A stretch of DNA of 50,766 nt from Cytophagaceae bacterium (GCA_027488335.1 JAIYBU010000192.1:1-50766); one strand, 5' to 3'. Numbered from the stretch's first letter, positions 8,137-16,712 are shown. Notes: generated by a model not told the origin, from the letters alone. Numbers and translations are program-made.

Positions 8137-10704
8137 ATGAAAAGATTTCTAAATTCAATAGTAATTCTGGGAGTAACCCTTCTACCATTTATTTCTTCAG
8201 CACAAGATAAACCTGTAATTAATGCGACTGTATCGGGTAAAGTGCTTGATGCTATCACAAACGAGGCTCTTATTGGTGCAACTGTTTCTATCAAAGGAAC
8301 AACCAATGGTGCAAATACTGACGCAAACGGTGAGTTTGCTTTGATTACTGGTCAGAAATTACCCTTTACAGTGATTGTTTCTTATGTAGGATATATAAAA
8401 AGGGAAATTGTAATCAGCGAAAGTAAAGTAGAAATTAAACTTGAGCAAGATGTAAATAAATTGGCCGATGTGGTAGTTTCATCTCGCCGTCGTCAAGAGG
8501 CAGTGCAAGATATTCCTATTCCAATTTCGGTCATTCGTGGCACAACTGCCGAAGATGCTGGGGCTTTCAATGTAAACCGTTTGAAAGAACTCGTTCCTAC
8601 TGTTCAACTATATGCGTCAAATGCTCGTAATACAACACTTAATATTCGTGGTTTAGGTTCAACTTTTGGCTTGACCAATGACGGTATCGACCCAGGTGTA
8701 GGGTTTTATGTAGATGGTGTATATTATGCACGTCCTGCTGCCACTGCTCTTGATTTTGTTGACATCGACCGTGTAGAAGTTTTACGTGGCCCGCAAGGTA
8801 CATTATTTGGTAAAAATACAACTGCTGGTGCATTTAATATTACCACTCGCGAAGCAAGTTTTGACCCAACTGCCAGCTTTGAATTAAGCTACGGTAATTA
8901 TGGTTATATTCAAGCAAAAGGCTCACTTTCAGGTGGATTAACTAAAAAACTGGCTGCAAGAATCTCTTTCTCAGGTACCCAGCGTGATGGTTTATTATAT
9001 AATATCAAGACTCAACAACACCAAAATGATATTAATAACCTTGGTTTCAGAGGTCAGTTATTGTATACACCAACCGATAAAATCAAAATCACATTCATTG
9101 CCGATGCAACAACTCAAAAACCAAACGGTTATGGTTGGCCAGTAGCGGGTGTAGTTACTACCAAACGTGCTGCTTACCGTCAATTCAATGCAATCATTAA
9201 CGATTTAAACTACACACTTCCTTACAGTAGCCCATTCGAGAGAATTGTTGATTTAGATACACCTTCAAAAGCCGATAACAAGCTGGGTGGAGCGTCGGTG
9301 AATGCGGATATTAAAATCGGTAACGGTACATTGACTTCAACTTCAGCATGGCGTTATTGGCAATGGACTCCGTTGAATGACCGTGATTATACTGGTTTAC
9401 CAATTTTCACTATTTCATCGGGTAACTCAAAACACGAGCAATGGTCGCAAGAAATTAGATATTCAGGAAAAGTTTCTTCAAAAGTGAGTGGGGTAGTAGG
9501 TTTGTTTGGTTTGTGGCAAGATTTGAACTCAGACCCTGTTCAAACAGAAGAAGCGGGTTCGGCTCAATGGCGTTTTGCTCAAAGTTCAACAAGTGCTTTA
9601 TGGAAAACCCCTGGTTTATTTGATAATTTTGGTATCCGTACTACCAACCGTATTCAGAGCACAAGCTTGGCCGCATTTAGCCAAATAGACTGGGCAATTA
9701 CTGAAAAAGTACACCTTTTACCAGGTGTAAGATATAACTATGATAAAAAAGTAGCGAATTATAAAAGAGAAACTTACGGTGGTCTCCAAACAACTGATGC
9801 CGCTTTAATAGCACTGAAGAATGCAGTTTATACTAACCAAGCATTTGATACAGAAGCGACAAATGGTAATTTTTCAGGTCAACTGACTCTGCAATATAAA
9901 GCAAACAAGAATATTAACGCTTATGCAACTTTTGCTTCAAGCTACAAACCAATTGGTATCAACATCGGAGGTTTGCCAACTGCCAACGGACAAGTATTGA
10001 TTGACCTCGCAAAGGTGAAACCTGAATTTGTGAAACACATTGAATTTGGAGTAAAAACAAAACCAACGTCTAATTCAATCTTGAATGTTGTATTCTTCGA
10101 TGATGAAATCAAAGACTACCAAACGCAAGTACAAACACCAGAACCAGGTGTAAACCGTGGATACTTAGCTAATGCCGAGAAGGTTCGTGTAAGAGGTGTT
10201 GAAGTTGACGGAAATATCAGAATCAACAATCACTTTACATTCAATGGAGCAGTGGCCTATACAGATGGAAAATACGTTTCATTTACCAATGCTCCAGTGC
10301 CTTTGGAAGAAGTTGGTGGAACGCAAGCATTCAAAGATGTATCGGGTGGACGTTTGCCAGGTATTTCAAAATGGTCAGGGTCGTTTGGTGTAGAAGCAAC
10401 AACCAAAGGAAGTCTTTTAGGTTTGAAAGGAAATTACTTTGCAGCTGTTGATGTATATTTCCGTTCGGAATTTTCGTCAAGTCCATCACCTTCTCAATTT
10501 CTGAATATTGATGGCTATTCATTGTTAAACAGTCGTATTGGTTTCAGAGCATCAAACGGAATCTCTTTATTTGTTTGGGGTAGAAACCTTGCCAACAAAA
10601 ATTACTTCGAGCAATTATTAGCTGCTCCAGGTAGTGCAGGCCAGTACGCAGGCATCTTAGGCGACCCTCGTACTTACGGCACAACGCTTCGGTATTCGTT
10701 TTAA
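8137..10704 (+). CDS. TonB-dependent outer-membrane receptor
   Basis: 855 residues. A signal peptide (about 1-22, ending SSAQ) is followed by a carboxypeptidase-regulatory-like domain (about 32-105, VSGKVLDAITNEALIGATVS), then a TonB plug (about 120-240; LNIRGLGS, DGVYYARPAA, VEVLRGPQGTLFGKNTTAGA) and a 22-strand-type barrel ending TLRYSF with the classic C-terminal Phe. No SusD-like gene follows, so this is a stand-alone receptor of the siderophore/cobalamin type rather than a SusC. The N-terminal domain resembles that of the SusC at 16736 (both have TGQKLP-F/Y-T). Transcription is from the promoter at 7913 under the 17-bp operator, through a structured leader, and ends at a strong hairpin right after the stop. 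Substrate unknown; a sulfur compound is inferred from context. Confidence 0.9.
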   Translation: MKRFLNSIVILGVTLLPFISSAQDKPVINATVSGKVLDAITNEALIGATVSIKGTTNGANTDANGEFALITGQKLPFTVIVSYVGYIKREIVISESKVEIKLEQDVNKLADVVVSSRRRQEAVQDIPIPISVIRGTTAEDAGAFNVNRLKELVPTVQLYASNARNTTLNIRGLGSTFGLTNDGIDPGVGFYVDGVYYARPAATALDFVDIDRVEVLRGPQGTLFGKNTTAGAFNITTREASFDPTASFELSYGNYGYIQAKGSLSGGLTKKLAARISFSGTQRDGLLYNIKTQQHQNDINNLGFRGQLLYTPTDKIKITFIADATTQKPNGYGWPVAGVVTTKRAAYRQFNAIINDLNYTLPYSSPFERIVDLDTPSKADNKLGGASVNADIKIGNGTLTSTSAWRYWQWTPLNDRDYTGLPIFTISSGNSKHEQWSQEIRYSGKVSSKVSGVVGLFGLWQDLNSDPVQTEEAGSAQWRFAQSSTSALWKTPGLFDNFGIRTTNRIQSTSLAAFSQIDWAITEKVHLLPGVRYNYDKKVANYKRETYGGLQTTDAALIALKNAVYTNQAFDTEATNGNFSGQLTLQYKANKNINAYATFASSYKPIGINIGGLPTANGQVLIDLAKVKPEFVKHIEFGVKTKPTSNSILNVVFFDDEIKDYQTQVQTPEPGVNRGYLANAEKVRVRGVEVDGNIRINNHFTFNGAVAYTDGKYVSFTNAPVPLEEVGGTQAFKDVSGGRLPGISKWSGSFGVEATTKGSLLGLKGNYFAAVDVYFRSEFSSSPSPSQFLNIDGYSLLNSRIGFRASNGISLFVWGRNLANKNYFEQLLAAPGSAGQYAGILGDPRTYGTTLRYSF

Positions 10705-10716
10705 TAGAGGATAAAC

Positions 10717-10758
10717 AAAGTATTGGTTGTGAGGTTTCTTACAACCAATACTTTTAAA
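10717..10758 (+). terminator. Intrinsic terminator after the TonB receptor
   Basis: AAAGTATTGGTTGT (10717-10730) pairs perfectly with ACAACCAATACTTT (10741-10754) around a 10-nt loop, followed by T and A residues. The 14-bp stem covers the longest possible start of the next gene (10723), which argues for the later ATG at 10771. Confidence 0.75.
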
Positions 10759-10770
10759 ACTATTACGGCC

Positions 10771-11325
10771 ATGTTAGATACTCAAATAAAATTTATCAAT
10801 GTGCCTGGTTTGAATAATTCTGATGATTGGCACTGGCAAACGCTTTGGGAAGAACAGAATCCATCAAACTTTGTGAGAGTTACCCAAGAAGATTGGGATA
10901 ATCCAGAAAAAGATAAGTGGGTTGTCAGTCTTAAAAGGACTATTGAAAATATCAAAGAACCAATCGTTTTGGTTGCCCATAGTTTGGGTTGTATGACAGT
11001 TGCACATTATGCCCATCAATTTGATACAAATGCTCATATCTTAGGTGCTTTATTGGTAGCTCCGCCCGATGTCGAAGAATTTTATAATGCCAAATTAAAT
11101 TCATTTGCACCAGTTCCAAAAACAAAACTTACCTTCAAAAGTGTGGTTGTCGGTAGCACCAACGATAATTATTGCTCAATAGACAAAGCACAAAAAATGG
11201 CTGATTATTGGGGAAGTAAATTCATAAACATAGGCACAAAGGGCCATATCAATAGCGATTCTGGCCTCGGAGTGTGGAAGCAAGGCAAATCGCTTCTCCG
11301 AGAATTAATCTTTCAGAAAGACTAA
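10771..11325 (+). CDS. RBBP9/YdeN-family alpha/beta hydrolase
   Basis: 184 residues from the ATG at 10771. The longer frame from 10723 begins inside the terminator stem and is rejected. The RBBP9/YdeN layout is present: an N-terminal VPGLNNSDDWHWQTLWE block, the nucleophile elbow VAHSLGCM (Ser in GHSLG-like context), an acid region GSTNDNYC with Asp, and the catalytic His in KGHINSDSGLGVW. Members are small cytoplasmic serine hydrolases, mostly with unknown natural substrates. It precedes the Rrf2 gene by 52 bases and the hydroxylase gene after that by 27, so it is probably the first gene of a three-gene operon. Function in the locus unknown; ester or thioester cleavage is possible. Confidence 0.8.
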   Translation: MLDTQIKFINVPGLNNSDDWHWQTLWEEQNPSNFVRVTQEDWDNPEKDKWVVSLKRTIENIKEPIVLVAHSLGCMTVAHYAHQFDTNAHILGALLVAPPDVEEFYNAKLNSFAPVPKTKLTFKSVVVGSTNDNYCSIDKAQKMADYWGSKFINIGTKGHINSDSGLGVWKQGKSLLRELIFQKD

Positions 11326-11377
11326 AACTCTATTTTAAACCAGCATAAGCATATTACACTTCAAACAACTTAAAGGT

Positions 11378-11788
11378 ATGATTACTAAAAAAGCTAAATA
11401 TGCCTTAAAAGCACTAAGTGTTTTGGCAAAGAACTACGAAGCCAAATCATCATTGACTCTTGGTGATATAGCAGCCGAAGATAATTTACCTAAAAAATTC
11501 TTAGAAACAATTTTGCACGATTTGCGTAGAGCAGGAATATTGAGTAGCACGCAAGGGAAAAATGGGGGTTATTTTCTGAATACCCATCCAAGTCAAATTG
11601 TAATTGCTAAATTAATACGATTGATTGATGGGCCAATAGCCCCAACATTATGTGTTTCATTGCATTTCTACGGAAAATGTGACGATTGCGTGAGCGAAGA
11701 AAAATGCAAGATAAGACCCCTAATGATGCAAGTACGAGATGCCAATTTGAGTGTCTATGAAAACATGACACTGGCTGATATTTTATAG
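11378..11788 (+). CDS. Rrf2-family transcriptional regulator, paralogue A
   Basis: 136 residues. The winged-helix part runs about 1-70 with MITKKAKYALKALSVLA and a wing STQGKNGGYFL. Four Cys follow at 92, 101, 104 and 110 (pattern C-x8-C-x2-C-x5-C, in YGKCDDC). Rrf2 proteins such as IscR, NsrR and CymR sense Fe-S clusters, NO or cysteine-synthase complexes; the Cys cluster here could hold an Fe-S cluster or zinc. It is about 60 percent identical by eye to the regulator at 32769, with all four Cys in the same places. It is the likely binder of the 17-bp palindrome found in this block, which is inference. Second gene in the 10771-13048 operon. Confidence 0.85.
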   Translation: MITKKAKYALKALSVLAKNYEAKSSLTLGDIAAEDNLPKKFLETILHDLRRAGILSSTQGKNGGYFLNTHPSQIVIAKLIRLIDGPIAPTLCVSLHFYGKCDDCVSEEKCKIRPLMMQVRDANLSVYENMTLADIL

Positions 11789-11815
11789 CTTTTTCTTAAA
11801 TCAACTTCACAAACT

Positions 11816-13048
11816 ATGAAACTCAACATAATGGCCTTTGCAGTACCTTTTTTCTTCTTTTTTATACTTTTAGAATACTATATTTCAAAGAAAAAAGGTA
11901 ATAGTTTATATTCGTTTAGCACCACAATGGCTAACCTGAATGTGGGTATTGCTGAGCGTTTGATTGATGCCTTTACAGCGGGTGGTTTTTATTTTTTTTA
12001 TGTCTATTTACACGAAAAATTCGCCGTTTTCGACATAAAACCCAGCATTTTACTTTGGATTGTCTTATTATTGGTAACCGATTTTGTGTGGTACTGGTAC
12101 CACCGTTTCGGGCATGAAATCAATCTCTTTTGGGGATTTCATGTGGTACATCATTCGAGTGAAGAATTTAACTATTCAGCGGCGGCTCGTATTACTATTT
12201 TTCAGGCGGTAGTGCGTACACTCTTTTGGTCGATTCTCCCAATTATTGGCTTTCCACCGCACATGATTAGCGTTTTATTAATTATCCACGGAATCTACCC
12301 ATTTTTTACTCATACCCAACTCATTGGCCGACTCGGTATTCTCGAATACATTTTCGTTACACCTACGCATCATGGGGTGCATCATGCCAGTAATGAGGTG
12401 TATTTGGATAAAAACTACGGCGATATGTTTATCATTTGGGATAAACTTTTTGGCACGTTTGCTGAAAAAACCGAACCAGTAGTTTATGGCCTTACGAAGC
12501 AACTTGAAAGTAAAAGTTTCCTTTGGCAACATTTCCATTTTTTGGTTGAAATTGCCTATTCGGTTTCTCAAACTAAAGGTTTTCTGAATAAAGTGAAAGT
12601 TATTTTTGGTTCACCAAGTAATTTCGACCCAAATGCAAGGGCAATTGTAGAGAGCAAACTTTTATCGAAGTACAAAGTAAAAACACATTCCAACAAATTT
12701 AAGCAATATGTATTGATACAGATGGGGCTGATGCTCGTCACGCTCTTTACTTTTTTACTATTTGAGCATTACATCAATGCGTTTTTGCAAACCATCATTG
12801 CACTAACTATCATAGCTACGCTTATCAATTGCGGAGCAATTTTGGAACAACGCCGATGGGTCTTTTATATCGAATTCGTGCGAATTGCTATCATTGCACT
12901 ACCACTTATTTGGTATTTCCCACAAATTACTATTTCTGTATTGTCATTTATCTCATTGATAATTTTGGCCGTTGATTATGATGTAGTCTCTAAAGCAAAA
13001 ATTGCTTATTTAAGATTTATCTATGGTGGGAAGAAAACTCTCATCTGA
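11816..13048 (+). CDS. Fatty acid hydroxylase / sterol desaturase family membrane protein
   Basis: 410 residues with about eight predicted membrane segments. The di-iron histidine motifs are present: HRFGH near residue 101, HVVHH near 112 and HHGVHH near 187. This is the fatty_acid_hydroxylase superfamily (sterol desaturase, alkylglycerol monooxygenase). The first half is the catalytic part; the second half (about 290-400) adds more membrane helices, as in the longer members. Last gene of the operon with the hydrolase and Rrf2 gene, followed by a terminator hairpin. A second, shorter family member lies at 35214. Substrate cannot be inferred; a sulfur-containing lipid would fit the context but is speculation. 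Confidence 0.85.
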   Translation: MKLNIMAFAVPFFFFFILLEYYISKKKGNSLYSFSTTMANLNVGIAERLIDAFTAGGFYFFYVYLHEKFAVFDIKPSILLWIVLLLVTDFVWYWYHRFGHEINLFWGFHVVHHSSEEFNYSAAARITIFQAVVRTLFWSILPIIGFPPHMISVLLIIHGIYPFFTHTQLIGRLGILEYIFVTPTHHGVHHASNEVYLDKNYGDMFIIWDKLFGTFAEKTEPVVYGLTKQLESKSFLWQHFHFLVEIAYSVSQTKGFLNKVKVIFGSPSNFDPNARAIVESKLLSKYKVKTHSNKFKQYVLIQMGLMLVTLFTFLLFEHYINAFLQTIIALTIIATLINCGAILEQRRWVFYIEFVRIAIIALPLIWYFPQITISVLSFISLIILAVDYDVVSKAKIAYLRFIYGGKKTLI

Positions 13049-13092
13049 AAATGCGATTACGTGATTTACGTGATTTTGTTGAACTATTTCAT

Positions 13093-13128
13093 TCTGGGTA
13101 AATTTATCATTGATTTACCCAGATTTAT
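13093..13128 (+). terminator. Terminator after the hydroxylase operon
   Basis: TCTGGGTAAAT (13093-13103) pairs perfectly with ATTTACCCAGA (13113-13123), 9-nt loop, followed by TTTATTT. Confidence 0.7.
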
Positions 13129-13210
13129 TTCAATCTCACATTCTAAATCACTCAAAATATATTTATACCAACCTTATTTTTAAAAAAAACATTTTACAGA
13201 ACAGCAACGT

Positions 13211-14089
13211 ATGAAAAAAGTTTATTTGAGCGATTCAGGACCTAAAGTATCAGAAGCAATTTATGGATTTTGGAGATGGGAGAATTTGGGTTCTCAGACC
13301 ACACAAAAAATGGAACAAATCGTCAATTTATGTTTAGAACTCGGTATTAATACCTTCGACCACGCAGATATTTACGGCGATTTTACAATTGAAGAACATT
13401 TCGGAAAGGTAATAGCCAGTAAAAGTTTTCGTCGAGAAGATATCGTATTATTTAGTAAATGTGGTATCCGAAAATCAGATAATAGCAAAACCTATTATTT
13501 CGATAATGCAAGAGATTACATCATTGAGAGTGTTGATAATTCACTCAAGAAACTAAAAACCGACTATATTGATATATTTTTATTAAACCAAAGCGATGTT
13601 TTATCTGACCCAGAGCAAACTGCAATGGCTTTGGCCGAGGTCGTTAATTCTGGTAAGGTAAATCATATTGGAGTAGCCAATTTCAATGTTTTTCAACATA
13701 AACTTTTGGCATCTTATCTGACCATTCCAATCGTAACGAACCATATCGAGCTAAATGTGATGAATACAACGGCCATCGAAGACGGTCGGATTGATTTTAT
13801 CAAACAAAGTTTCAGTAAGCCTTTGGCGTGGGCTCCGTTGGCAGGTGGCGAAATTTTTGAAGGAAAAGAAGGAAAAGCGGCAGTTTTGAAAGAAAAACTC
13901 GAAAGTATCAGCAAAAAATACGACGCCAATATTGAACAAACGGCCGTTGCTTGGCTCATTCAGTTAGGAACTTTACCAATTATTGGGTCTCTATCCGAAA
14001 CTCGTATAAAAAATGCAGCCAGTGCAACACAAATAAAACTCAGCCAACAAGATTGGTACGACATCTACCAAACCACAGTAACGTCTTAG
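13211..14089 (+). CDS. Aldo/keto reductase (YdhF-like)
   Basis: 292 residues with a (beta/alpha)8 pattern. Family motifs: LGINTFDHADIYGDF (catalytic Asp and Tyr near residues 56-61), LFSKCGIR around residue 87 (Lys of the tetrad), LLNQSDVLSDPEQTA in place of the usual LLHRPD, so the usual His is replaced by Asn, and a C-terminal cofactor-binding part (PIIGSLSETRI). It most resembles the YdhF group of NADPH-dependent oxidoreductases. The His-to-Asn change may affect proton relay, but some family members lack that His. Single-gene unit between two terminators; its own terminator overlaps the stop codon. Role in the locus unknown. Confidence 0.85.
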   Translation: MKKVYLSDSGPKVSEAIYGFWRWENLGSQTTQKMEQIVNLCLELGINTFDHADIYGDFTIEEHFGKVIASKSFRREDIVLFSKCGIRKSDNSKTYYFDNARDYIIESVDNSLKKLKTDYIDIFLLNQSDVLSDPEQTAMALAEVVNSGKVNHIGVANFNVFQHKLLASYLTIPIVTNHIELNVMNTTAIEDGRIDFIKQSFSKPLAWAPLAGGEIFEGKEGKAAVLKEKLESISKKYDANIEQTAVAWLIQLGTLPIIGSLSETRIKNAASATQIKLSQQDWYDIYQTTVTS

Positions 14090-14104
14090 TAGAGACGTTA
14101 CTGT
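14075..14104 (+). terminator. Terminator overlapping the reductase stop codon
   Basis: ACAGTAACGTCT (14075-14086) pairs perfectly with AGACGTTACTGT (14093-14104); the 6-nt loop holds the TAG stop. The A-run that follows rather than a T-run makes termination less certain than the stem strength suggests. Confidence 0.55.
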
Positions 14105-14120
14105 AAAAAATGAAAAAAAG

Positions 14121-14152
14121 TTTGGATAATATATTTCTATAAAGTATCTTTG
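14121..14152 (+). promoter_or_regulatory. Promoter of the riboswitch unit
   Basis: TTTG at 14121-14124 and TATCTTTG at 14145-14152, 20 bases apart, match the Bacteroidota -33/-7 consensus. The operator at 14153 begins directly after the -7 box. Confidence 0.7.
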
Positions 14153-14169
14153 TCTATCGAATAAGTAGA
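14153..14169. promoter_or_regulatory. 17-bp palindromic operator, copy 2
   Basis: TCTATCGAATAAGTAGA fits TCTAY-N7-RTAGA exactly. It sits immediately downstream of the -7 box and covers the predicted start site, the position expected for a repressor. Confidence 0.6.
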
Positions 14170-14175
14170 TTAATA

Positions 14176-14268
14176 GATTTATTAAGAACGAAGAAAGAGA
14201 TTAGGCTCGACGAACTTCTGGCAACCTGCTAACCACCAGTAAGGTGCCAATTCCTAAACAGATAAATC
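14176..14268 (+). promoter_or_regulatory. SAM-I-like riboswitch, compact variant
   Basis: The closing stem P1 is GATTTAT (14176-14182) with ATAAATC (14262-14268). Inside lies a short P2 (GAG 14197-14199 with CTC 14206-14208), then GACGAAC and the SAM-I core: GGCAACC (14220-14226) pairing with GGTGCC and followed by AATTCC (14243-14254). The block GGCTCGACGAACTTCTGGCA aligns well with the SAM-I consensus around GGCCCGAUGAAACCCGGCA. The usual long P2 with its kink-turn is not seen, so this is a reduced variant. Known family knowledge: SAM-I elements switch sulfur and methionine genes off when S-adenosylmethionine is abundant. No clear terminator stem lies directly after it, so control may be at translation. 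Confidence 0.65.
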
Positions 14269-14286
14269 AAATAAAATAAAAAATAC

Positions 14287-14409
14287 ATGAAAAACCTTAG
14301 ATTCAATTCCCAGACAATGGTGGTATTGTCGCTCCTCTCTCTTATAGGCGAAAAACTTGCCCATCATTTAAATAATCGTTTTTACCCTGCTTTACAATGC
14401 TATTGTTAA
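14287..14409 (+). CDS. 40-residue peptide downstream of the SAM-like riboswitch
   Basis: ATG at 14287, 18 bases after the riboswitch. The peptide starts MKNLRFNSQT, has a hydrophobic run (MVVLSLLSLIG, residues 11-21), then EKLAHHLNN, and ends ALQCYC. The frame begins at the right place to be the riboswitch's direct target. With a hydrophobic middle and Cys-Tyr-Cys end it could be a small membrane peptide, a metal or persulfide binder, or a Cys-sensing leader for genes further downstream. I do not recognise a family. It was below the usual gene-finding length limit. Confidence 0.5.
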   Translation: MKNLRFNSQTMVVLSLLSLIGEKLAHHLNNRFYPALQCYC

Positions 14410-14650
14410 TATCGTATTAAGAATTTCTTTTTACACTTGTCAAATTATGGACCATCTGCTGTGCATTTTTGCTCGGTAAGAGAGTGCTATCCATACATAT
14501 TCAACTTGAGCATTTTGCAGGGAAATTATTCGTAAAAAATAAATTACTTGTAGTAAAACCAAAGAGAATTATAAAAAATAGTAGATAGTACAAAACTAAG
14601 GGAGAGAGCTTTTGATATTGATTTGCAGTCAATTATAATAATAGATATTA

Positions 14651-14818
14651 ATGCCAAAGATGGTAATGCCAAGCTGGTTTGATACAGCAAGAAAGCTACC
14701 CATCAATCGCACTGATATCGGAATCAAATGTGGCTCAAAAATTTTCTTTGAGAATTTAGGAGACAAATTTATTTACGAAGATTTTGAATTGGTCATAACG
14801 TTGATACCAGCATTATAA
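14651..14818 (+). CDS. Small unassigned frame, possibly a gene remnant
   Basis: A 55-residue frame (MPKMVMPSWFDTARKLPINR at the start, then charged/aromatic residues, ending ELVITLIPAL). A different frame immediately upstream (AFDIDLQSIIIIDINAKDGN, about 14610-14668) looks protein-like too, which suggests one longer gene broken by a frameshift. Nothing in it is recognised. The remaining sequence between 14410 and 14979 shows no other gene. Confidence 0.25.
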   Translation: MPKMVMPSWFDTARKLPINRTDIGIKCGSKIFFENLGDKFIYEDFELVITLIPAL

Positions 14819-14979
14819 TATGTTTTAGAGTTTAATACTTGAAATTAGGTTGAAAAGGATAGCATTAGGTAGGGTTCAGAAATAGCTGAATCCTACCATA
14901 ATCTTAAAGCCACCATTATTCCTTAAAAACTGACTTATATACACTTAATCAATGAACTAAAAACCTATTGGAAAACACA

Positions 14980-16176
14980 ATGAATATCTATTTAGACAAC
15001 GCAGCCACAACCGTCATAGATTCGGAAGTTCTAAACGCAATGATGCCTTATCTATATAGGTATTATGGAAATCCATCGTCAAACCATAGTTTAGGCCGAA
15101 AAGTACACGAAGCAATCGAAACTTCTCGACAAACCATTGCCGATATTTTACATGTACTGCCCGAAGAGATTTTCTTTACTTCGGGAGCAACAGAGGCTAA
15201 TAATTGGGCAATTTCGAGTTCTTTAGAAACATATCATATCAAACACGTGATTACGAGTGCCATTGAGCATAAATCAATTCTTGAGACTTTTACCGAGCAT
15301 TTTTGTAAAAATAAAATAAAACTCAGCTTTGTGAATCTCGACCGAAAGGGTAATATCAATCTAAATCATTTGGAGCAATTGTTGGCTGAAAACCCACGCT
15401 CCTTGGTGAGTTTGATGCACGTAAACAACGAAATCGGCAATATCACAAACATTGAAGAAGTAAGCGAAATTGCTAAATCGTACCGAGGTATCGTTCATTC
15501 AGACATAGTGCAGAGTCTTGGAAAAATTCCAGTAAACTTAAAAAACAATGGTGTTGATTTTGCGGTGGGGTCAAGCCACAAAATACATGGACCAAAAGGA
15601 ATTGGTTTTTTGTATGCACACAAACGTACTAATTTAAGTTCGTTGTTGCACGGAGGGGGGCAAGAAAGGGGCTATCGTGGTGGTACTGAAAATGTAGTCA
15701 GTATTGTTGGTTTTGCTAAAGCTCTCGAAACAGCGAACGGCAATCTCGAAAAAGTGCATAAACATAACCAAACTCTGAAAGAACGACTTATCAGTGGACT
15801 AAAACGCTTAGATTTAGAAGAGTTTGAATTTAATGGTGAAAGCGAATCGTTGAGTAAAAGCGTACCCAATATTGTCAATGCTCGTTTCACAGTTTTGCCC
15901 GATAATCGACTTTTACAAAATATACTCGACGAACAGGGAATTCATGTTTCGAGTGGCAGTGCTTGCTTGAATTTGTCGAAAGGTGGTTCCCATGTTATCA
16001 GTGCATTGTACCCAAAATCAGATGGTGAAAACGTCAGATTTTCCTTCTCAAAGTACAATTCATTGTTTGAGATTGATACTGCCGTACGAGCAATCGCAAA
16101 GGTTTTTAAACAAGAGAAAAAACGCTTTTTAGTTAAGGATTTACACACAGTTCAATCAGCGAGTGTTGTGTATTGA
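14980..16176 (+). CDS. Cysteine desulfurase (NifS/IscS class)
   Basis: 398 residues from the ATG at 14980; a TTG four codons earlier is less likely. The class V aminotransferase fold motifs are clear: YLDNAATT at the N-terminus, TSGATEANNWA near residue 70, the PLP stacking/aspartate region HSDIVQSLGK near 173-182, the PLP lysine in SSHKIHGPKG (Lys201), and the catalytic Cys in SSGSACLN (Cys329). The enzyme converts cysteine to alanine and a protein persulfide. No IscU or other Fe-S assembly gene is nearby, so it may serve sulfur relay or cysteine breakdown in this locus. A terminator follows. It may share the transcript of the riboswitch unit, though 570 bases separate them. Confidence 0.88.
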   Translation: MNIYLDNAATTVIDSEVLNAMMPYLYRYYGNPSSNHSLGRKVHEAIETSRQTIADILHVLPEEIFFTSGATEANNWAISSSLETYHIKHVITSAIEHKSILETFTEHFCKNKIKLSFVNLDRKGNINLNHLEQLLAENPRSLVSLMHVNNEIGNITNIEEVSEIAKSYRGIVHSDIVQSLGKIPVNLKNNGVDFAVGSSHKIHGPKGIGFLYAHKRTNLSSLLHGGGQERGYRGGTENVVSIVGFAKALETANGNLEKVHKHNQTLKERLISGLKRLDLEEFEFNGESESLSKSVPNIVNARFTVLPDNRLLQNILDEQGIHVSSGSACLNLSKGGSHVISALYPKSDGENVRFSFSKYNSLFEIDTAVRAIAKVFKQEKKRFLVKDLHTVQSASVVY

Positions 16177-16238
16177 TAGATAAGCAGTAGGTTTATTGTA
16201 ACCGCTTGAGCTACAATAAATTAATTTGACGGAGCGTA

Positions 16239-16270
16239 TAAAAGGCCTAATTATTTTTAGGTCTTTTATT
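16239..16270 (+). terminator. Terminator after the cysteine desulfurase
   Basis: TAAAAGGCCTAA pairs with TTAGGTCTTTTA (one G-U pair), short A/T loop, closing onto TTTTATT. Confidence 0.65.
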
Positions 16271-16417
16271 ACACTAAATTGACTGTAAGTAATTGATTAT
16301 TAGTTTTTTATAATTTTCTTTTATGAAAATAATTTCATAAAAAATTGTACTTTTAAAAGAATAGTTAAACAAAGTTTTTCTTTTTTTAGGAATATGAAAA
16401 ATAAATAATTTACTTTG

Positions 16418-16434
16418 TCTATGGATTTTATAGA
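16418..16434. promoter_or_regulatory. 17-bp palindromic operator, copy 3
   Basis: TCTATGGATTTTATAGA fits TCTAY-N7-RTAGA. It begins directly after a -7-like box (TTACTTTG, 16410-16417), exactly the arrangement seen at 14153. It controls the susC/susD unit. Confidence 0.65.
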
Positions 16435-16618
16435 TTAATAAAAATATAAAAACTGAGCCTAACTACGATAGTCATAAATACCTACAAAGACAGTTCTAAT
16501 AAATTAGAAGAATTTACGGTGGTTGTATCTTCAGCTATTTAGAAGGGCTGTCAGTAGGTATTTAGACTAAAAATTGAAGAATATAAGTTTCACATAACTA
16601 AAAAAAAGCCAAAAAGTG

Positions 16619-16712
16619 CCACTCTTGCTGGAACAAGAGTGGCTGGTCAAAAAAAGGCTCATTGCGGAATGATTCAGGCGATTGCGGTGCAATCGTCCCA
16701 GTACCTTATTTT
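16619..16712 (+). ncRNA. Structured 5' leader of susC (copy 2 of 2)
   Basis: Hairpin 1: CCACTCTTG (16619-16627) pairs with CAAGAGTGG (16634-16642). The conserved block CATTGCGGAATGATTC is at 16660-16675. Hairpin 2: GGCGATTGC (16677-16685) pairs with GCAATCGTC (16689-16697), one G-U. ACCTTATTTT is at 16703-16712, 23 bases before the ATG. Compared with the leader at 8014, the fourth base of the CCAG/CCAC stem changes from G to C while its partner changes from C to G. Confidence 0.6.

Noticed and set aside
10723-10770. Longer start of the hydrolase gene at 10723
   Set aside because: It begins inside the 14-bp terminator stem of the TonB-receptor gene; the ATG at 10771 gives the normal family N-terminus.
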